Positions 11,857 through 24,900 of a stretch of DNA of 61,178 nucleotides are shown here, in pieces (position 1 is the first letter of the stretch; each line of letters starts with the position of its first letter). The stretch covers positions 218,385-279,562 of the forward strand of contig FN647863.1 of the NCBI GenBank assembly GCA_000310025.1, in the 5' to 3' direction. The stretch comes from Ectocarpus siliculosus. Lineage: Eukaryota > Sar > Phaeophyceae > Ectocarpales > Ectocarpaceae. The translations under genes were made by a program, and so were the position numbers. The notes beneath the pieces were generated by a model that worked only from the letters and a program-made list of their open reading frames with translations, was not told the origin of the DNA and searched no databases.

Positions 11857-13710
11857 ATGAAAGAGGCGAGGACGAGGGCGATCAAGGGGGGCGGGGTGAA
11901 GGAGGTCAAGACCCTGAAGGCCCTCCAACAAGAGCTCAAGGTGACTTGACTCGCGATCCGCTTGTTCCGGCACGCACACGTACCGCTCAACGGAGACGGG
12001 CTTCATTGTCGTGGACCCGTGTCGGACGTGTAAAAATGCGAGCGAGGGAGGAGGAGGGGGTGGTGTGTTTTGCTGGTACATCCAAACAGCTACTGCTGCT
12101 GTGCATGGCACATGGGTGTCACCCGGGTTTAGTATGCCTCACCGCCGTCGGTCCATGCCGGTACATCCGCCAGAATTTGAGAACAGGCTGGCGGGCCCCT
12201 CGGGGCCGTTTCATTTGAGGTATTTTTTATTGCGCAAGTTAGCCTGTGACCGCGGGAATCGACCGCGTCAAGTGTTGGATCAGTACACGGAAACATGAAG
12301 GTGCGGGGTAGAGAGATCGGAACGATTTCTAATGTTAAAACAACAACAATACCTACGTTGGGAAGACTTGACAATTTGAATAACCGGTTAGACTGTGCGA
12401 AAAGTGCGCATGTACAAGCGGCGAACCAAGCGAGCCATGTCTTTGTTGTGGGCCTCCTTTTTGGTTGAGGGCGCCGTATCTCCGCGTCGTGGTTGGTCTG
12501 TTAGTACGCATTTTCCCACAGTTCACAGCTTTTGCTGCTCGTCCTAACGCTGTTGGTAGTTGTTGATATTTCACTGTTGCTTTGGTGAGAGTGTTGATGA
12601 ATATGCTGTTGTTCTGGTTGATGCTGCCGTCGGCAGGCGGCCAAGGGCATGCTGGTCGTGGTCGACTTCTACGCGGATTGGTGCGGCCCATGGTGAGAAG
12701 AAGCAATAATTGGACCTTGAGGTTTTTGCTTCTGGTTGCGTTTTACCCCCCACAAGCTTACGCCCCACGACCCTGAGCGGCACTCTCTTCCGTCTTTATT
12801 GTTGAGACCATCGTGTGCTTGCAGACCAGTGAGGATTTTGCATGAGGCTTGGTGCACCCCTGCTTCTTTCCGCGCCCCCCCTCCTTTTCCTCCTCAGCAA
12901 GCAAATCGCGCCCGTATATAAGGAGATGGCGAAGGAGTTCCCGAAGGCCGTCTTGCTCAAGGTTAACGTCGACACCAACAAGTGAGATGGCGTTTCTTGG
13001 TCAATCGCTTACGATAGGGATTGGGTAGGGTTATGGCGTTCTCTTTCCCTCGCAGCAGCGCTTGAAGCCTATGACGGTGTCGTAGTCAGTGCTGTCGTAG
13101 TCAGTGTCGGCCTGGCTTGGTTGCTCCCCGCGTACCGGGGCGTACCTAGAGGAGCTGTTGGGAAAGGCCGGGCGCGCAAAAGGCCGGAGGGATATTTCGA
13201 AGGGGCTACCTATCGCACGGCAACGGGTTGGCTAACTCTCCCGGGTTGGATTGGTTGGAAAACTGGAAGTTGTCGCCGTGTGTGGCCGTTGCTCTTAGCT
13301 CGATCTTGCCCGACTGGTACAAAGTGACCCAGGCTATCAACTCATGGTAGTAGATACGTGATACCGGTTCCACGACAAAATGCTGCAGTAGCGGCTCTGT
13401 GTTCCGTACTCCCCAGTACCCCGGAGGGTTTTTATTTTTCGAGCTTCACAGTATGAACAGCGTCTGGGGCTGTCAGTGTCTACCTTTTGGGAATGATACA
13501 ACGTCAGACCGGCCCTTGTTTCTTCGTATTTATCATCATGTGTGTGGAATACTTCATTTTTTTTTTCTTGTTTCTTCCAGGGAGACGGCGCAGAAATACG
13601 CGGTCCAATCCATGCCGACTTTCGTCATGATCAAGAACGGGAAAAAGGTGGACGAGCTCAAGGGAGCGGGGGAGGACGCGCTGCGACAAGCAATCTCCCG
13701 AAACGCGTGA
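11857..13710 (+). CDS. Thioredoxin (CGPC active site)
   Basis: Four exons, 11857-11940, 12637-12692, 12898-12981 and 13581-13710, join with phases 0, 2 and 2 to give 117 residues. The protein has VVVDFYADWCGPC with the redox cysteines at about 44 and 47. The Cys-47 codon is split by intron 2. It then has the APVYKEMAKEF helix, VNVDTNK, the cis-proline motif SMPTF (Pro 87) and FVMIKNGKKVDEL before a TGA stop. This is a complete single-domain thioredoxin, a disulfide reductase. The start chosen is ATG 11857 (MKEARTRAIK). The exon itself appears to begin at 11811 after a strong acceptor, so a longer N-terminus, perhaps a targeting extension, is possible. As modelled there is no clear transit peptide, which suggests a cytosolic form. 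Confidence 0.9.
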
Positions 13711-15994
13711 TCGAGAATGTGTCCAGGCTGTGGCTGAACCAGAGGGGCAAAATACGCACCTGCTGCGCGTAGGGTTCTGGTTCTGGTTTGGATGTGAGCG
13801 TGAAAGCTCTTGTTTTTGGCAACAAATCCATACAACGCTGTGTGTCGGAACAGAAGTTGAATGGATATGTAGGCGAGCGGCGAAGATGTCGTCGGTTCGA
13901 ACCCGTGGCGTCTCCTCAACGTAGTGTGGCCGGTGACTGCACCGCCCGCTGCAGGGGCCGGTTCAGCAGTTTCCCTTTGTCGTGTGGTCCCCTTAGCCGT
14001 GTTGCAGCGTGTAGCATTCGCTCGCGAACACCAGGCAGATCTTTTGCCGTGCGTTCTAGAATGTAACGACATGCGCCGGCCAAATTGAGCTGTTTGCCCG
14101 TCTAGTTGGACAAGAATGATGTAGGCGATGCCTCTTGCTCTGCAATGCGCTACAACAAGAACATTTTGTGATTTCCATTTTTCTAACCGTGGGACAAGGG
14201 CAATTAACGTGAAACCTGCTTATGGCACATGAACTACTGGTGTAACTACGGCAGGACACCCCTGGCGTGTGCACGACATGCCACACGACACTATTCGAAC
14301 TACAATTAGTTCCCTTCCCGACCAAGGCAACTCCTGTAGGCAACCTGTATAGATTTCAAGCGCTCTCGTTTGCCAGACACTTCGTACATTTAGTTTGACG
14401 TCTGGCGAACGGATCAGACGATGGTTAAACGACGATAATAGATCAAAACTGAACTGAAATCTTCCTGTGGATGGCCTCTACTTGGGGGTTGATCAATGGA
14501 CGGCCATGATTCTCAGCACCTGGATGAAAAAAAAAACGGGCTCAACTGAAAGAGACTTGTCGCAAAACCCCTGGACCCACTTTCAAAGCTCCATTTCTGC
14601 ACAACCAAGTGGGTGCAGAAAGGAGCCCCGACACGTTTGTACAAAAATGCTCCCAACGAGATGTTTTCCAAAACCTACATTTTTTGTGCTGGGACAAGCG
14701 CTTGCGGTGGAGCAATCCGGCTTTGAGAATTTGTCTGTGTACGGGAGGGACATCTGTCCGCCTCTTGCGGTACATCTTCACGTCTTCACCTCAGGACGAC
14801 GGATAAATCCTGGTAAAATCATCCACCGCAGCAGAGTTGGCATTGACCCAGGTTTGGTGTACAACCAAGAAACGACCAGGTTTCCCACGTTGCCAATTTC
14901 CCAGAACGTAATCGATTGAAATTCTTATGATGGCCGTCGACTGACGAAACCCCAGTGGAGGACGTGCACCATAATCCTACTACGTACACTTAGTTCGTAT
15001 GTATCTTCGCGTGATGTGTCACACGCAAGATTTAGTCCAAATTATGCTTTGCCACGAGCATCAAAACGCTTGAAGCTTGCACTCCATACACGGGCACAGG
15101 TTTTGCGTTTGTCGGGAATGGACATAAAACCGCCCCCCAAAAACTGCTTGTAGTGCCTACAGTAGGCTACTCTGCCTACCAAATATCAACTCCGAACTTC
15201 GAGCAAGTCGGGACAGCACTAATCCTGACAGTCGAAACCTCCGCAGGCTCCAAGAAATTGAAGTTTCATGTAAATTTAACAGGTTTTAACCGTGAGAACA
15301 GTGCCTATTCTTGATAAGATTCTGAGTGAAAAGGCACACAGACCCCCCCCCACACACACACGCACCGTTGTTTGCCGTCGGGGTAGGGTTTTCGTCGGTG
15401 GGCAACTTGGATTTCGGTTTTCAATAGGAAATAGTTCACGATGGTGGGTCATTACCCCGTACTGCACAGTCAGAGCGGTTTCTATCCACGGTGCCCCTTA
15501 CGCAAATATATAGAACTTAGAATTCCCCCCCCCAAAAAAAAATCCCCTCCCCCCCCCCGAACGGCCGCCGATTTCGAGTAGTAGGCGTAGACGTGGCATG
15601 TAGTGTACCCTTGTTCCTACACTAATCCACCATATTCACTACGTAGTAGCCGCTAGGCTACCCCACAGAGGAATCAACCAACGAGCTCCGAATAGTGGCG
15701 TGTCGTGCACCAGCGAAGCGGGCAATAGCTGGTTTTGGGTGGCATGGTGGCGGCTGCTCAAACCTTCACGAAGATAAGCACCTGATTCTTCGGCGGGCAA
15801 CAGGACAGAATCAAGGGACGAAAAGACGCATCCGAGCGGCAACACATTTATTCGGATGAGCATTCGGAGCAATATTGATGCACGCACGGCGATCGCTCGC
15901 GCTAAGCGGTCGACGCCTGCGTGTGACAACAATGACGCGTTCAGAAAAACCGCAACATGTTCAGTCTAGATCTATGTGGACTACTCCTCGAAAA
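13711..15994. other. Intergenic region between convergent genes
   Basis: This 2.3-kb stretch lies between the 3' ends of the thioredoxin gene and the LNR gene. A diverged inverted-repeat element of the MITE family is visible at about 14568-14750. Homopolymer C/A runs occur at 15525-15560. No other gene, RNA or repeat was recognised. Confidence 0.5.
14568..14750. mobile_element. Diverged MITE-A copy
   Basis: It retains CCTGGACCCACTTTCAAAGC at the left and TGGAGCAATCCGGCTTTGAG at the right, plus the internal GACGAGATGTTTTCC block shared with the copies near 42600 and 53700. It is degraded compared with the copies at 43 to 57 kb. Confidence 0.45.
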
Positions 15995-18900
15995 TCACAT
16001 TAATTGGCCGAGAACCTGTACAGCAGCTTTAATTGTTTCATAGTGTGTTCTGCAGTAGTTGTTTCCTCCCTCTCAATGCTTGACCGGAGCAAAACCATAA
16101 CTCGCAGCTTGCTTCGACATGGGCCTGTTGCTATTCTCCGCCTGGGCAACAAGTCGTCGTGGACAATCACTTGCCTCGAGAAGGCTAATCCATTCGTCTG
16201 ACAGGAGGTCCACGGACTCGAGCATCACAGTGCTGGCCTCAGTAGCTGTCACGCCGAGCGTGTTGAAGGTGGAGTCGGCGTAGGACTCGTGCGTGTGGGT
16301 CAGCTCGCCGTCAATGAAAATCTGTTCACCGGCGTTGGGGACGAGACATGAGTGGATTCCGTCGGGGTTGCTTGTAGGTCGTTCGACAAAAGCCGCTTTG
16401 GACTCTTGTTGTCTTCGCGGCAAGGACGACAGTTCCGATGTATCTACCGGGTACATTCGAAGGTCCCGCTACCACAATATATACCTAGTGCACGTGATGC
16501 GGACGGCCTGCATGGTCACAGAGAGCGTCCCCAAAGAGGCGCGTAGACCAAACATCAAGAGAGAAGCAACAAGAAACTCAACATGAGAACGTGCCGGGAA
16601 TGTCGACACGATACCGGCTTCGTGGCCCGAAAACCCGCGGCGTGTGGGGTGCTGTCGCCACTCCATCGCTATGAAGGGTGATAACTTCGGCCGATCCTCA
16701 CACGTTTTGTGCAGTTCCACAGTATTGGCAAAGGGCTACCGAGGACTGGGCAATACGGGTAGACTATGTATTTGTGTTTGGTTTGCTCTGTGAGGTGGTA
16801 CTGTAGGCAGGACTCAACGTTTCCCACACTCACGTCCACGGTACGGGTGCGCTCGTTTCCCTCCCAGAAGGCAACCTGGATGTCCACGATGTCCTGGGGA
16901 TCGGCAAAGGAGAACTCGATCTGGCACGGACCTTCATCGGGGACGAGCATCGTAGCGCACGACCACCTCGACTCGATCTCGGAGATGATGCCGTCATGAG
17001 CCTTGATTGCCGCACAGCCGTCGCCGCCGGTCTCTCCGCACCCGACGTCGCCGCTGCTACTGCCCGGCCTCGTGTCGTGGGCGGTGGCTGATACGTTCAC
17101 CTCAGTCATTGTACCAACCTCGTAGGCGATGGCGACGGCGGGCAGCGGCCCCGTTTGGTTCGAGGGGATGTAAACGTACGCGGGGGGTATCGAATCATCG
17201 TTGTAGGCATCGGAGCCGTCCTGGTCCGTCCAGTCCCCGCGCACAAAGGAGTAAGAAGTCGACTCATCGTCGTAGGCGTCGGAGTCACCGTAGCCGTCGG
17301 AGAAACTGGAGCTTTCCTCGCCAAAGCACACCGCGCGCGGATCTTTGCAGTCGAAGAAGGCAGGACCCGAACCCGAATCGTTGACGACAATCGGAGGACT
17401 GTTGGAGGTGCAACTGCAGCAGTCGCCGCCATCGTAGTCTGGGGAGCGGAGAGCGGGTGGAGGCCGAGGGACGACGGCAATTCTCTGCAAACCGTTTTCG
17501 TTTTCCAATTCAGGATCTCTTAGGAATGCGACAAGTGGAAAGACCAGAAGGGTGTGCGAGCAAAGGGTTCGGCCACGAACTTCCGGAAGCATCACGCTTG
17601 GTGCGGCCTAAAATTGTACTGCTCAATGTGGGAGCGAGGAGCGAGAAACACCTGGCACAACATGTCTGACTCGCATTCACATTCTGCCCCAAGTGCTCGG
17701 ACCCATGCTGCTGAGAGAAACTACAGTAGGTGCACGATGTATGAAGAATTTCCGGCTGTCTACTGTCCTCCTGTAGTCCCGTGCAACGCACACCGCGCTG
17801 AAAATGTTTGCTTCATAACCAAAACCTCCCTCCCCACACTACAATACACACACAACCCAGCATTATATACGGGAGGTAAATCGATATCAGATAGGGTGAT
17901 ATCTCTCTTGGTTCGTTCATGAACAATCGTGGGAGGTTTCATCGGGAACCCGGCTGTCGCAACGTCTGAACTCATAACTCAACGGCAAAGAAAGGGCCCC
18001 CTCTACTGTACATAGTTTCCACGACGCGAAATGACCGTTTGGTCAATCGATCTTCGAGCCGGATATGGGCTGGCAAGGTGGGGCCAAGGACGTACTTGTA
18101 TACGATGCTTAGTCTCATCCGCCAAAAGGCAAGTAACTGCCTGTATTGCAGACATAGGGTAGGAAAAGACTTCTTCCTGCGAATGGGGAAACAAACGTTC
18201 GTGTAATTTGCTTTAGTATAGTAGTCGAAGGGGAACGACAAACTGCTGTACCGTTCCATTTTCGACGACCAACCCACCGCATTCTTCCGTGTTGTTGCTG
18301 ACGTTGCAATTGTCGTCTCATATCTCGAATGGTTTTCCACAGGCCTCCATCATTTCGACCGTAACACCATCATCGCCTACACACGCCGCGTCAGGGTCGA
18401 CGCAACCGAAAAGGGTGAAGCCACTCGTGAGGTCCTCGGGAATCTGACGGTTGGGAAATGAGGCGCCGATGATGACGCTATGAGAGGTGGTACTGTAGTC
18501 GGGGAATGTGGACGTAGAGGAGAGACAGACTTGTCGTGCATAATCAACTGTAGACTACACGTTATTTTCCCAACGGCAGAACTAATTTCGGGACTACCTG
18601 GCAGCATAGAATATTCACTTCCTGGATGGAGCTAGCTCCACGCGAAGAAGAGGAAAGTAGTTTCTTTTCAAAATAGAGAGAGGAGGCGGCAATGGCAAAC
18701 GAAGGGTTTCGCAAGAAAAATCTCGACGAGGAGAGGAGAAAACTGAGCCCAACCTCGCTCTTATATATTCGGACCCACGGGCTTCGCAGTCATTCGTACC
18801 TGGCACGTGCACTCGCAGCAGTCGCCGCCATCATAGCCTGACGAATCGGGACACAGCAGGAACGACGACGGCGTCGAAAGAAAGCCGAGGGAGGGAAAAC

Positions 18901-21900
18901 ACGAACAGCCTTAAGCCTTAGTTCTGCTTGGACGAGCCCTTGGTGCAGGCAATCTCGCGATAATATTTGCTGCTACCGTCCTTGCCTGAACTAAGGCGCT
19001 CGGGACAAATAGAACGCAACGAAAACTAAAAAAGTGAGGGTTGGGAGCTATATTCCTAGCAGAAAGAGGCACCCGTGATGATGCAGACTTGCCCCTTCCT
19101 GTCTTGCAGATCGAGCAAGGACAGAGCACGAGGTTGGCTCGTCGTGCATTACAATTGATTCGATGGTTCGGTGGGCATCTTCTGCATCTTCTCCTGGCGT
19201 GTCGACTTGAGTTCTGATCTCCGCAGCGCCTTCTCGCGAGGTATTCTGACGTCATCCCCGAACAGCAGAGGGGAGCGATCGGTTCGCATGTTCACGGGGA
19301 ACAACTTCTACGTGAACCCCGCAAAATATCAATACCCCGCAAAATATCACTACTCCGCGTTTCGTGTCTCGCGCAGTCACCTAGCGTGACAAGCAGTGAC
19401 CTCTTCTTGTCGGTGCGTTTCAGGGCCGCTTGCAGCAACGAAAAATGAAAACAACCCTGTACTCCGAAGGAGCTTCCTCAGCGCCTCGCTTGATCCAAGC
19501 CTATTGAGAGGCATTATTGTGGGTGTTTAACGATGGAAGGCAGACTGTTTGTCGTCGGTTGGCACTAGACCATGTAGACAAGGAAGGATTCGTTTCCTGG
19601 CTTGTGCGTAAGAGGAGGACGCAATCTGCGTCCAAGCTGGGGGCCTTGCTACAAGCCAAAGTAGGAGGATACACAAGGCGCTGACTACTCACTGGTAGAA
19701 CCGGAACCTACCGCATGCCTCGTTGTTGTTTCCTGGGCCACACTGGCCATCCCCGATGCTCCACAAATCTTCGCAGTTTTCAACCAAGTCGGCGGTGACG
19801 GAGTCGTCGTCAACGCAGGAGGCCGCTGGGTCGATACAGGCGAATTCTACGCACCTGGTCATAATGCCATTGTCGTTCTGGCAGATGCGTGAGCAGCAGC
19901 GAACGGGGGCATCCTTGGTCAGAGATTGAGGAGGCAGACAGATGGGGAAGCGGCATATGAAGGGCACACCTACATCGAGAAGTCGCGCCTACAATCTCAA
20001 CACACGAAGCTGTGGGGAGAGTGGGAACAGAGGCGGAAGGTGGAAAAGAGCAGTCCACGGGGGAGCTTCCACGTCAGTTCCATTTCTAGAACCCAGCGAA
20101 GTACGCTCGAATCGCCCTGCTCAACAGAGACAAACAAACGTCGTACCTGACACGTGCACGGACAACAGTCGCCGCCATCGTATGCTGTCGAGAGGGGCGG
20201 GAAAAGAAAGATGGAACGAGGAGGAAACGAGGCGTCAGGAGGGACCGCGTTGTTGGTTGACGTGGCGTCACGCATGCGTGAGGCAGCCTGTGACCACGGT
20301 GCGCCTCCGTGCCAAAGGGCACATTATCTTGCATTATGCAGGAGTTCGTGGGGGAGCTGTGGATGTTCAATATCTTCATCTTGGCAGGTGATATTGAACG
20401 CTTCGACGTTAGATAACTGATTAAAGAGAAGAACCAGTGGATCGCATATCGATTATGAATCATACCAGGTATCTCACAGATATTCAAAGGAGCCGTGTAT
20501 CGGGGATAGCTTCCCATGTCACGCTACAAGGAGCGCTGGGCGATGAGAAAGCAACATTCTCTGGGTTCTCAAGAATATCTGTACCTCTCTTACAGGTGAA
20601 CGGCTCGGGATGGGCTTGACACAGCGTTTGCGAGCCATGTGATAAGTGGTCAGCGAGTGAGTGCGTTCGGAGTGATGGTGGTCATCGGCTCATCCTAAGG
20701 TATTGGGGTGTTCCCAATAATCCCGACACTGCCTTGAAGCCACTATTGTAGATGCTACCGTTGCGCTACAGTTCACAGCAAGTCTCTCGGCTGAAATTCA
20801 GAGTTGTGTCTTGGAGCTTACCGCACTCTTCCGTGTTGAGGTCGTGATTGCAGTACCCATCACCGATTTCTTCGACCGATCCGCAGTTTTCGAGCATGCC
20901 GATAGTGATGTCGTCATCCCCGACACAAGGTGCGTTGGGGTCGACGCAGACATAATCGGAAGAAGCCTGGTTGCAGCCATCTCCAATAACACTCTGGAAG
21001 CAGGGGGGAACGCGGCAATGCATGGAAGAATAAGAGACAACAGCTCATTCAGCAAGGAGAGTGAGGAGCGAAAGGAGGCAGGGGAGAGCAACGACCTGGG
21101 AGAAACACGATGCTATGTTGCAGTTGTGCTCCGCCTGCAAATGCCCCGTGGTTTCCACCTTGCAACACGTACATGCACAACAAGAAACGAAACGTACAGG
21201 GTTACATTCACGAATCACTTCATCGAACCAAACCTTCGGTGTGGTGTGCCACGAATTTCTATGACGGTGGAAACCCTTTGCAAGCAAATTCCTAGCGAGT
21301 TGCCGTGGAAAGTTACACGGGCATCCATGGAGTATCCATGGAATAGCCTGCGAAAACGTCTTTCGTGTACATGTAGTTCATTTTCCATGGAATTCCAAGG
21401 AATTTTCCACTGAATCCCACGTGCTAGACATAACCCTTACGCTATTCACACGCATAACCAAAAGCAACTCACTCAATGAGGTACTATGAAATCCACGAGA
21501 TTCCCCACAGCACGATACACTCGATAGGTTTCCACGGAAATCGTGGAAGGTTCCTAGAATTCTGAGGAAACTTCCCTGGAAAACGCTATGGAACACCTCA
21601 TGGAATTCCGTTCCATTGAATAGTGATGTGAATGATTGTTCTCTGGAGGTTCCAATGATTCTTGACTGTACAGAAAGAATGCAAGCGTGCCTTCAAGGTG
21701 CTTGCAAAGGGAAAAATATTTGTGACTGGAAGCGTAGCTTTTGCGAAGACGGGGGAGGGGGAGAGATCCATCTGCCGACAAAAATCATTCTACCCGAGCC
21801 GGTCATCTTGGAGTGAGTGCCTGGCATGCACACTCCTTTCCAGCGGTACGCTACACACCTATACTATGGAACAGTTCCGGACGAAGAGATGCAACTGACA

Positions 21901-24900
21901 CACGGAACATATCACACAGAGCTGGGCAGAGAGGTCTGCTGATGACGCGCATCTCTCTCGACCCACGCCCATAGTAAGCACTTCGCCTGGCCGGTGCAAC
22001 GGCAAATAATTGAGGTACATACCTGGCAGGTGCATTCGCAACATTCACCGCCATCATACGCTGTGGAAAGAAGGGAAGAGGGGCACAGCGAGAAGGATGC
22101 CAAGCAAGGCAAAAGAGCGCAGTTAGCATCGTTAGCTCGTTGAAAACAACCACCGGAAATGAGCAGCTGATAGGAAGGCTCGCGTATCTACCAAACCCTG
22201 GGCGAGAAGAAGCAGCGGTGCTGTACCATATTACTTAGCAGCATCATCGCTATCTGCGTGTCTCGGACGATCTGAGAAATGCGTCGTATAGGTAAGCTGT
22301 AGCGAAGATCCCCCAAGGAGAGAGGCCTCAATAATACAACCGCCGGTGGTGCATGGTTCTTGGAGAAGGTCGCACGTGCTAATATCACAGACAATCAAGG
22401 CTTACCGCATTCCTCGATATTGTTGATGAGGTCGCAGTCGCCATCGCCGATGCGCGATTCGAAACAATTGTCCACCATTTCCTCGGTAAAGAAGTCGTCA
22501 TCGACACAATCCGCCTCAGGGTCCATGCAGGCGAAATGTTGTGAATCGCCACACAGATAAAAGGCGTCCTGGTGATGGGTTCGCAGGATGTTCAAATGCA
22601 GACAAGGTCTATGAACAAGTTTGCGAGTCGAACGAGATCACGCCACAGGCTGATACGTACGCCTACGACAGGCACAATATTACATGTAAATAGTGCTTTC
22701 TTTACATTCTCGCAGCTTGGGTCGGAAAGGTGTCCGGGACGTGCCGACATGGAAGGCGTTGTGTCAACGAAGAACGATGGACCGCTGTGAGGTGTCCAGC
22801 GAGTGATGCTCATCGGGAGGAGAGCGCGTGGAATATTAGTCTAGTGGTGAACAGCATTTGCTCTATACGCACACGTACACTCTTACCGCAATATGATGTA
22901 GACCAGTACAGCCTCGGGGGTGTCTGACACTACTGTAAGCGATGCGTTTGTCCAACTCTCGCGGTTTTTTGGGGGGGCTTCTCCGCCTCGCATATTGTTT
23001 ACAGTATCTACAGTGCACCTGGGCGATATCGCTCACAGCCGAGAAGAGCACTTGTGTGCACGCCGTGGGGAAAGGGTGTGTGGCTCTCGGGGGAAACGCC
23101 CGACCCTTTTGGTGACAATCAACCTTTGAAAGCGTTTCGTTTGTGTCCGTGTCTCGAAGACGAAGAACAGATAGCTGGCGATGCCGCCATCAGGTGCATG
23201 CACCCGGACAAGAACAACGAAAAATATCTCACAGAACGTAGGCGGCAATCCACAGAGTGAGGGGAAAAGGAGGCTATGGGTGAGACAAAACTAGGAGACG
23301 CATGGGACGGGCAGACGCACCAATGCCAGACCTCCTTGACGTGTTTCGCAAAACGAGCGCAAGACAGAATCGATTCTCATACCTAACAGGTGCACTCGCA
23401 ACAGTCACCGCCGTCGTACCCTGAGGAAAGGTGAAGAGAGCAAACGGCAGACGGGAAACATTTGCTGTGCACCACGCGATTTCTTCTCCACTACCTGAGA
23501 GTAGAGCAACCACTGCATTCTGCATGGCCACTTTGTTACCGATCGAGTTCGGGCTGATCCATCATGTCAGTGCCATACAAGCTATCGCCCTCTGCAAATG
23601 AAGAACGAGATTTCACATGAAAAAAGCCCAACGGTGAAACCGATGCGACTGAAGAGGAAACACATTGCAACATATTCACGACCAAGCGATTTCGTGCGGT
23701 TTGCACGATTCCACCAACCCCCTGCCGTAGTTGACCGCTTCGACGGAAGCATGCTACAATAACCCCACTTGTCGCATGAAAACTCAAATATCGCGAGTAC
23801 TCACCGCAGTCTGCGTTGTTGTTTTGACAATTACAATAGCCGTTGCCGATGCTATTATGGTAGCAATTATCTGCCATGTCGAGAGTGAAGTCCTTATCGA
23901 AACAAGAGGCGTTGGGGTCGATGCAGGCGAAGCCGTACTCGCAACTGACAGAGTATTCGCCGGCGGACACCGATGGCTGACAGCAGAACAAGCAATCGAC
24001 AAGCATGTGGTTTGCCAAACTAGAAACGTGGAAATTGAGATAGATAACACCAAGGGCAGGTCTTGAAGGACAGTTCTCAAGGCAAACCGCTACCTGTCAG
24101 ACACGAACAGGCTTTGTACCTAAAAACATTCATTCTTCCCGGTAGCATTCATCCTGGTGATTGTTCAGATTTCAGAGAGTGTGCTGCGGTTCTTAGCAAC
24201 AGTGAGATCTGTGTACGTAGTGAGATCCGGCCAACATAGGTAGCCAGGAGACGAATAGCTGACCCCTTTTGGAATGCATCCTCATCCCGTGTTTGCTTAC
24301 CACACACGTGCACTCGCAGCAGTCCCCGCCGTCGTAGCCTGCGAACGAAGGCGGAGGAGGGGAGACGCGAGAACAGAAAGAACAAGGACAGGGATAAAAA
24401 CATCCAAGTGTGACAGCCGGGTGACGCCGTTGCATCGAGAAAAGGCCTACAGTTGCTCGAAGGAGCGTACCTGCGTAGGAATATTTTTGAAAACGACGGA
24501 ATGAGGGCTACAACGGTGTTGGCCGTGGGGGAATAATACGAGTTTAGGTGCTCCGGAATCCAACGCGAGCTCACCGCACAACTCGTTGTTGTTCTCCTCG
24601 TCGCAAATTCCATCGCCCACGGAAGCGATATCCCTGTAAGCGGCGGTGTCAAGCACGTTCGAGCGTAAGAAAGGGATCTACGGCAGCCCCAGCACGACCA
24701 CTGGCACGAAGAACAACGTGCAATAACCATGGTACGCAACAACCACGTGCTGACCGCATAAAATGAATCGAGATGACACCTTTCAACGCTACTACGGTTA
24801 AGCGTTGAGGCGTTGACATACCCGCAGTTTTCGAACACATCGACAGTAATATCGTCGTCTCCGACACACGGCGCTGCCGGATCGATGCAGGCGAAGTTCG

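Noticed and set aside
12353-12706. Minus-strand 117-codon frame
   Set aside because: Antisense shadow of the thioredoxin active-site exon.
16669-17595. Minus-strand 308-codon single-exon reading beginning at 17595
   Set aside because: The internal part is real, but it is the penultimate LNR-gene exon. The N-terminal 52 codons are intron and the C-terminal part beyond 16834 is intron after a GTGAGT donor.
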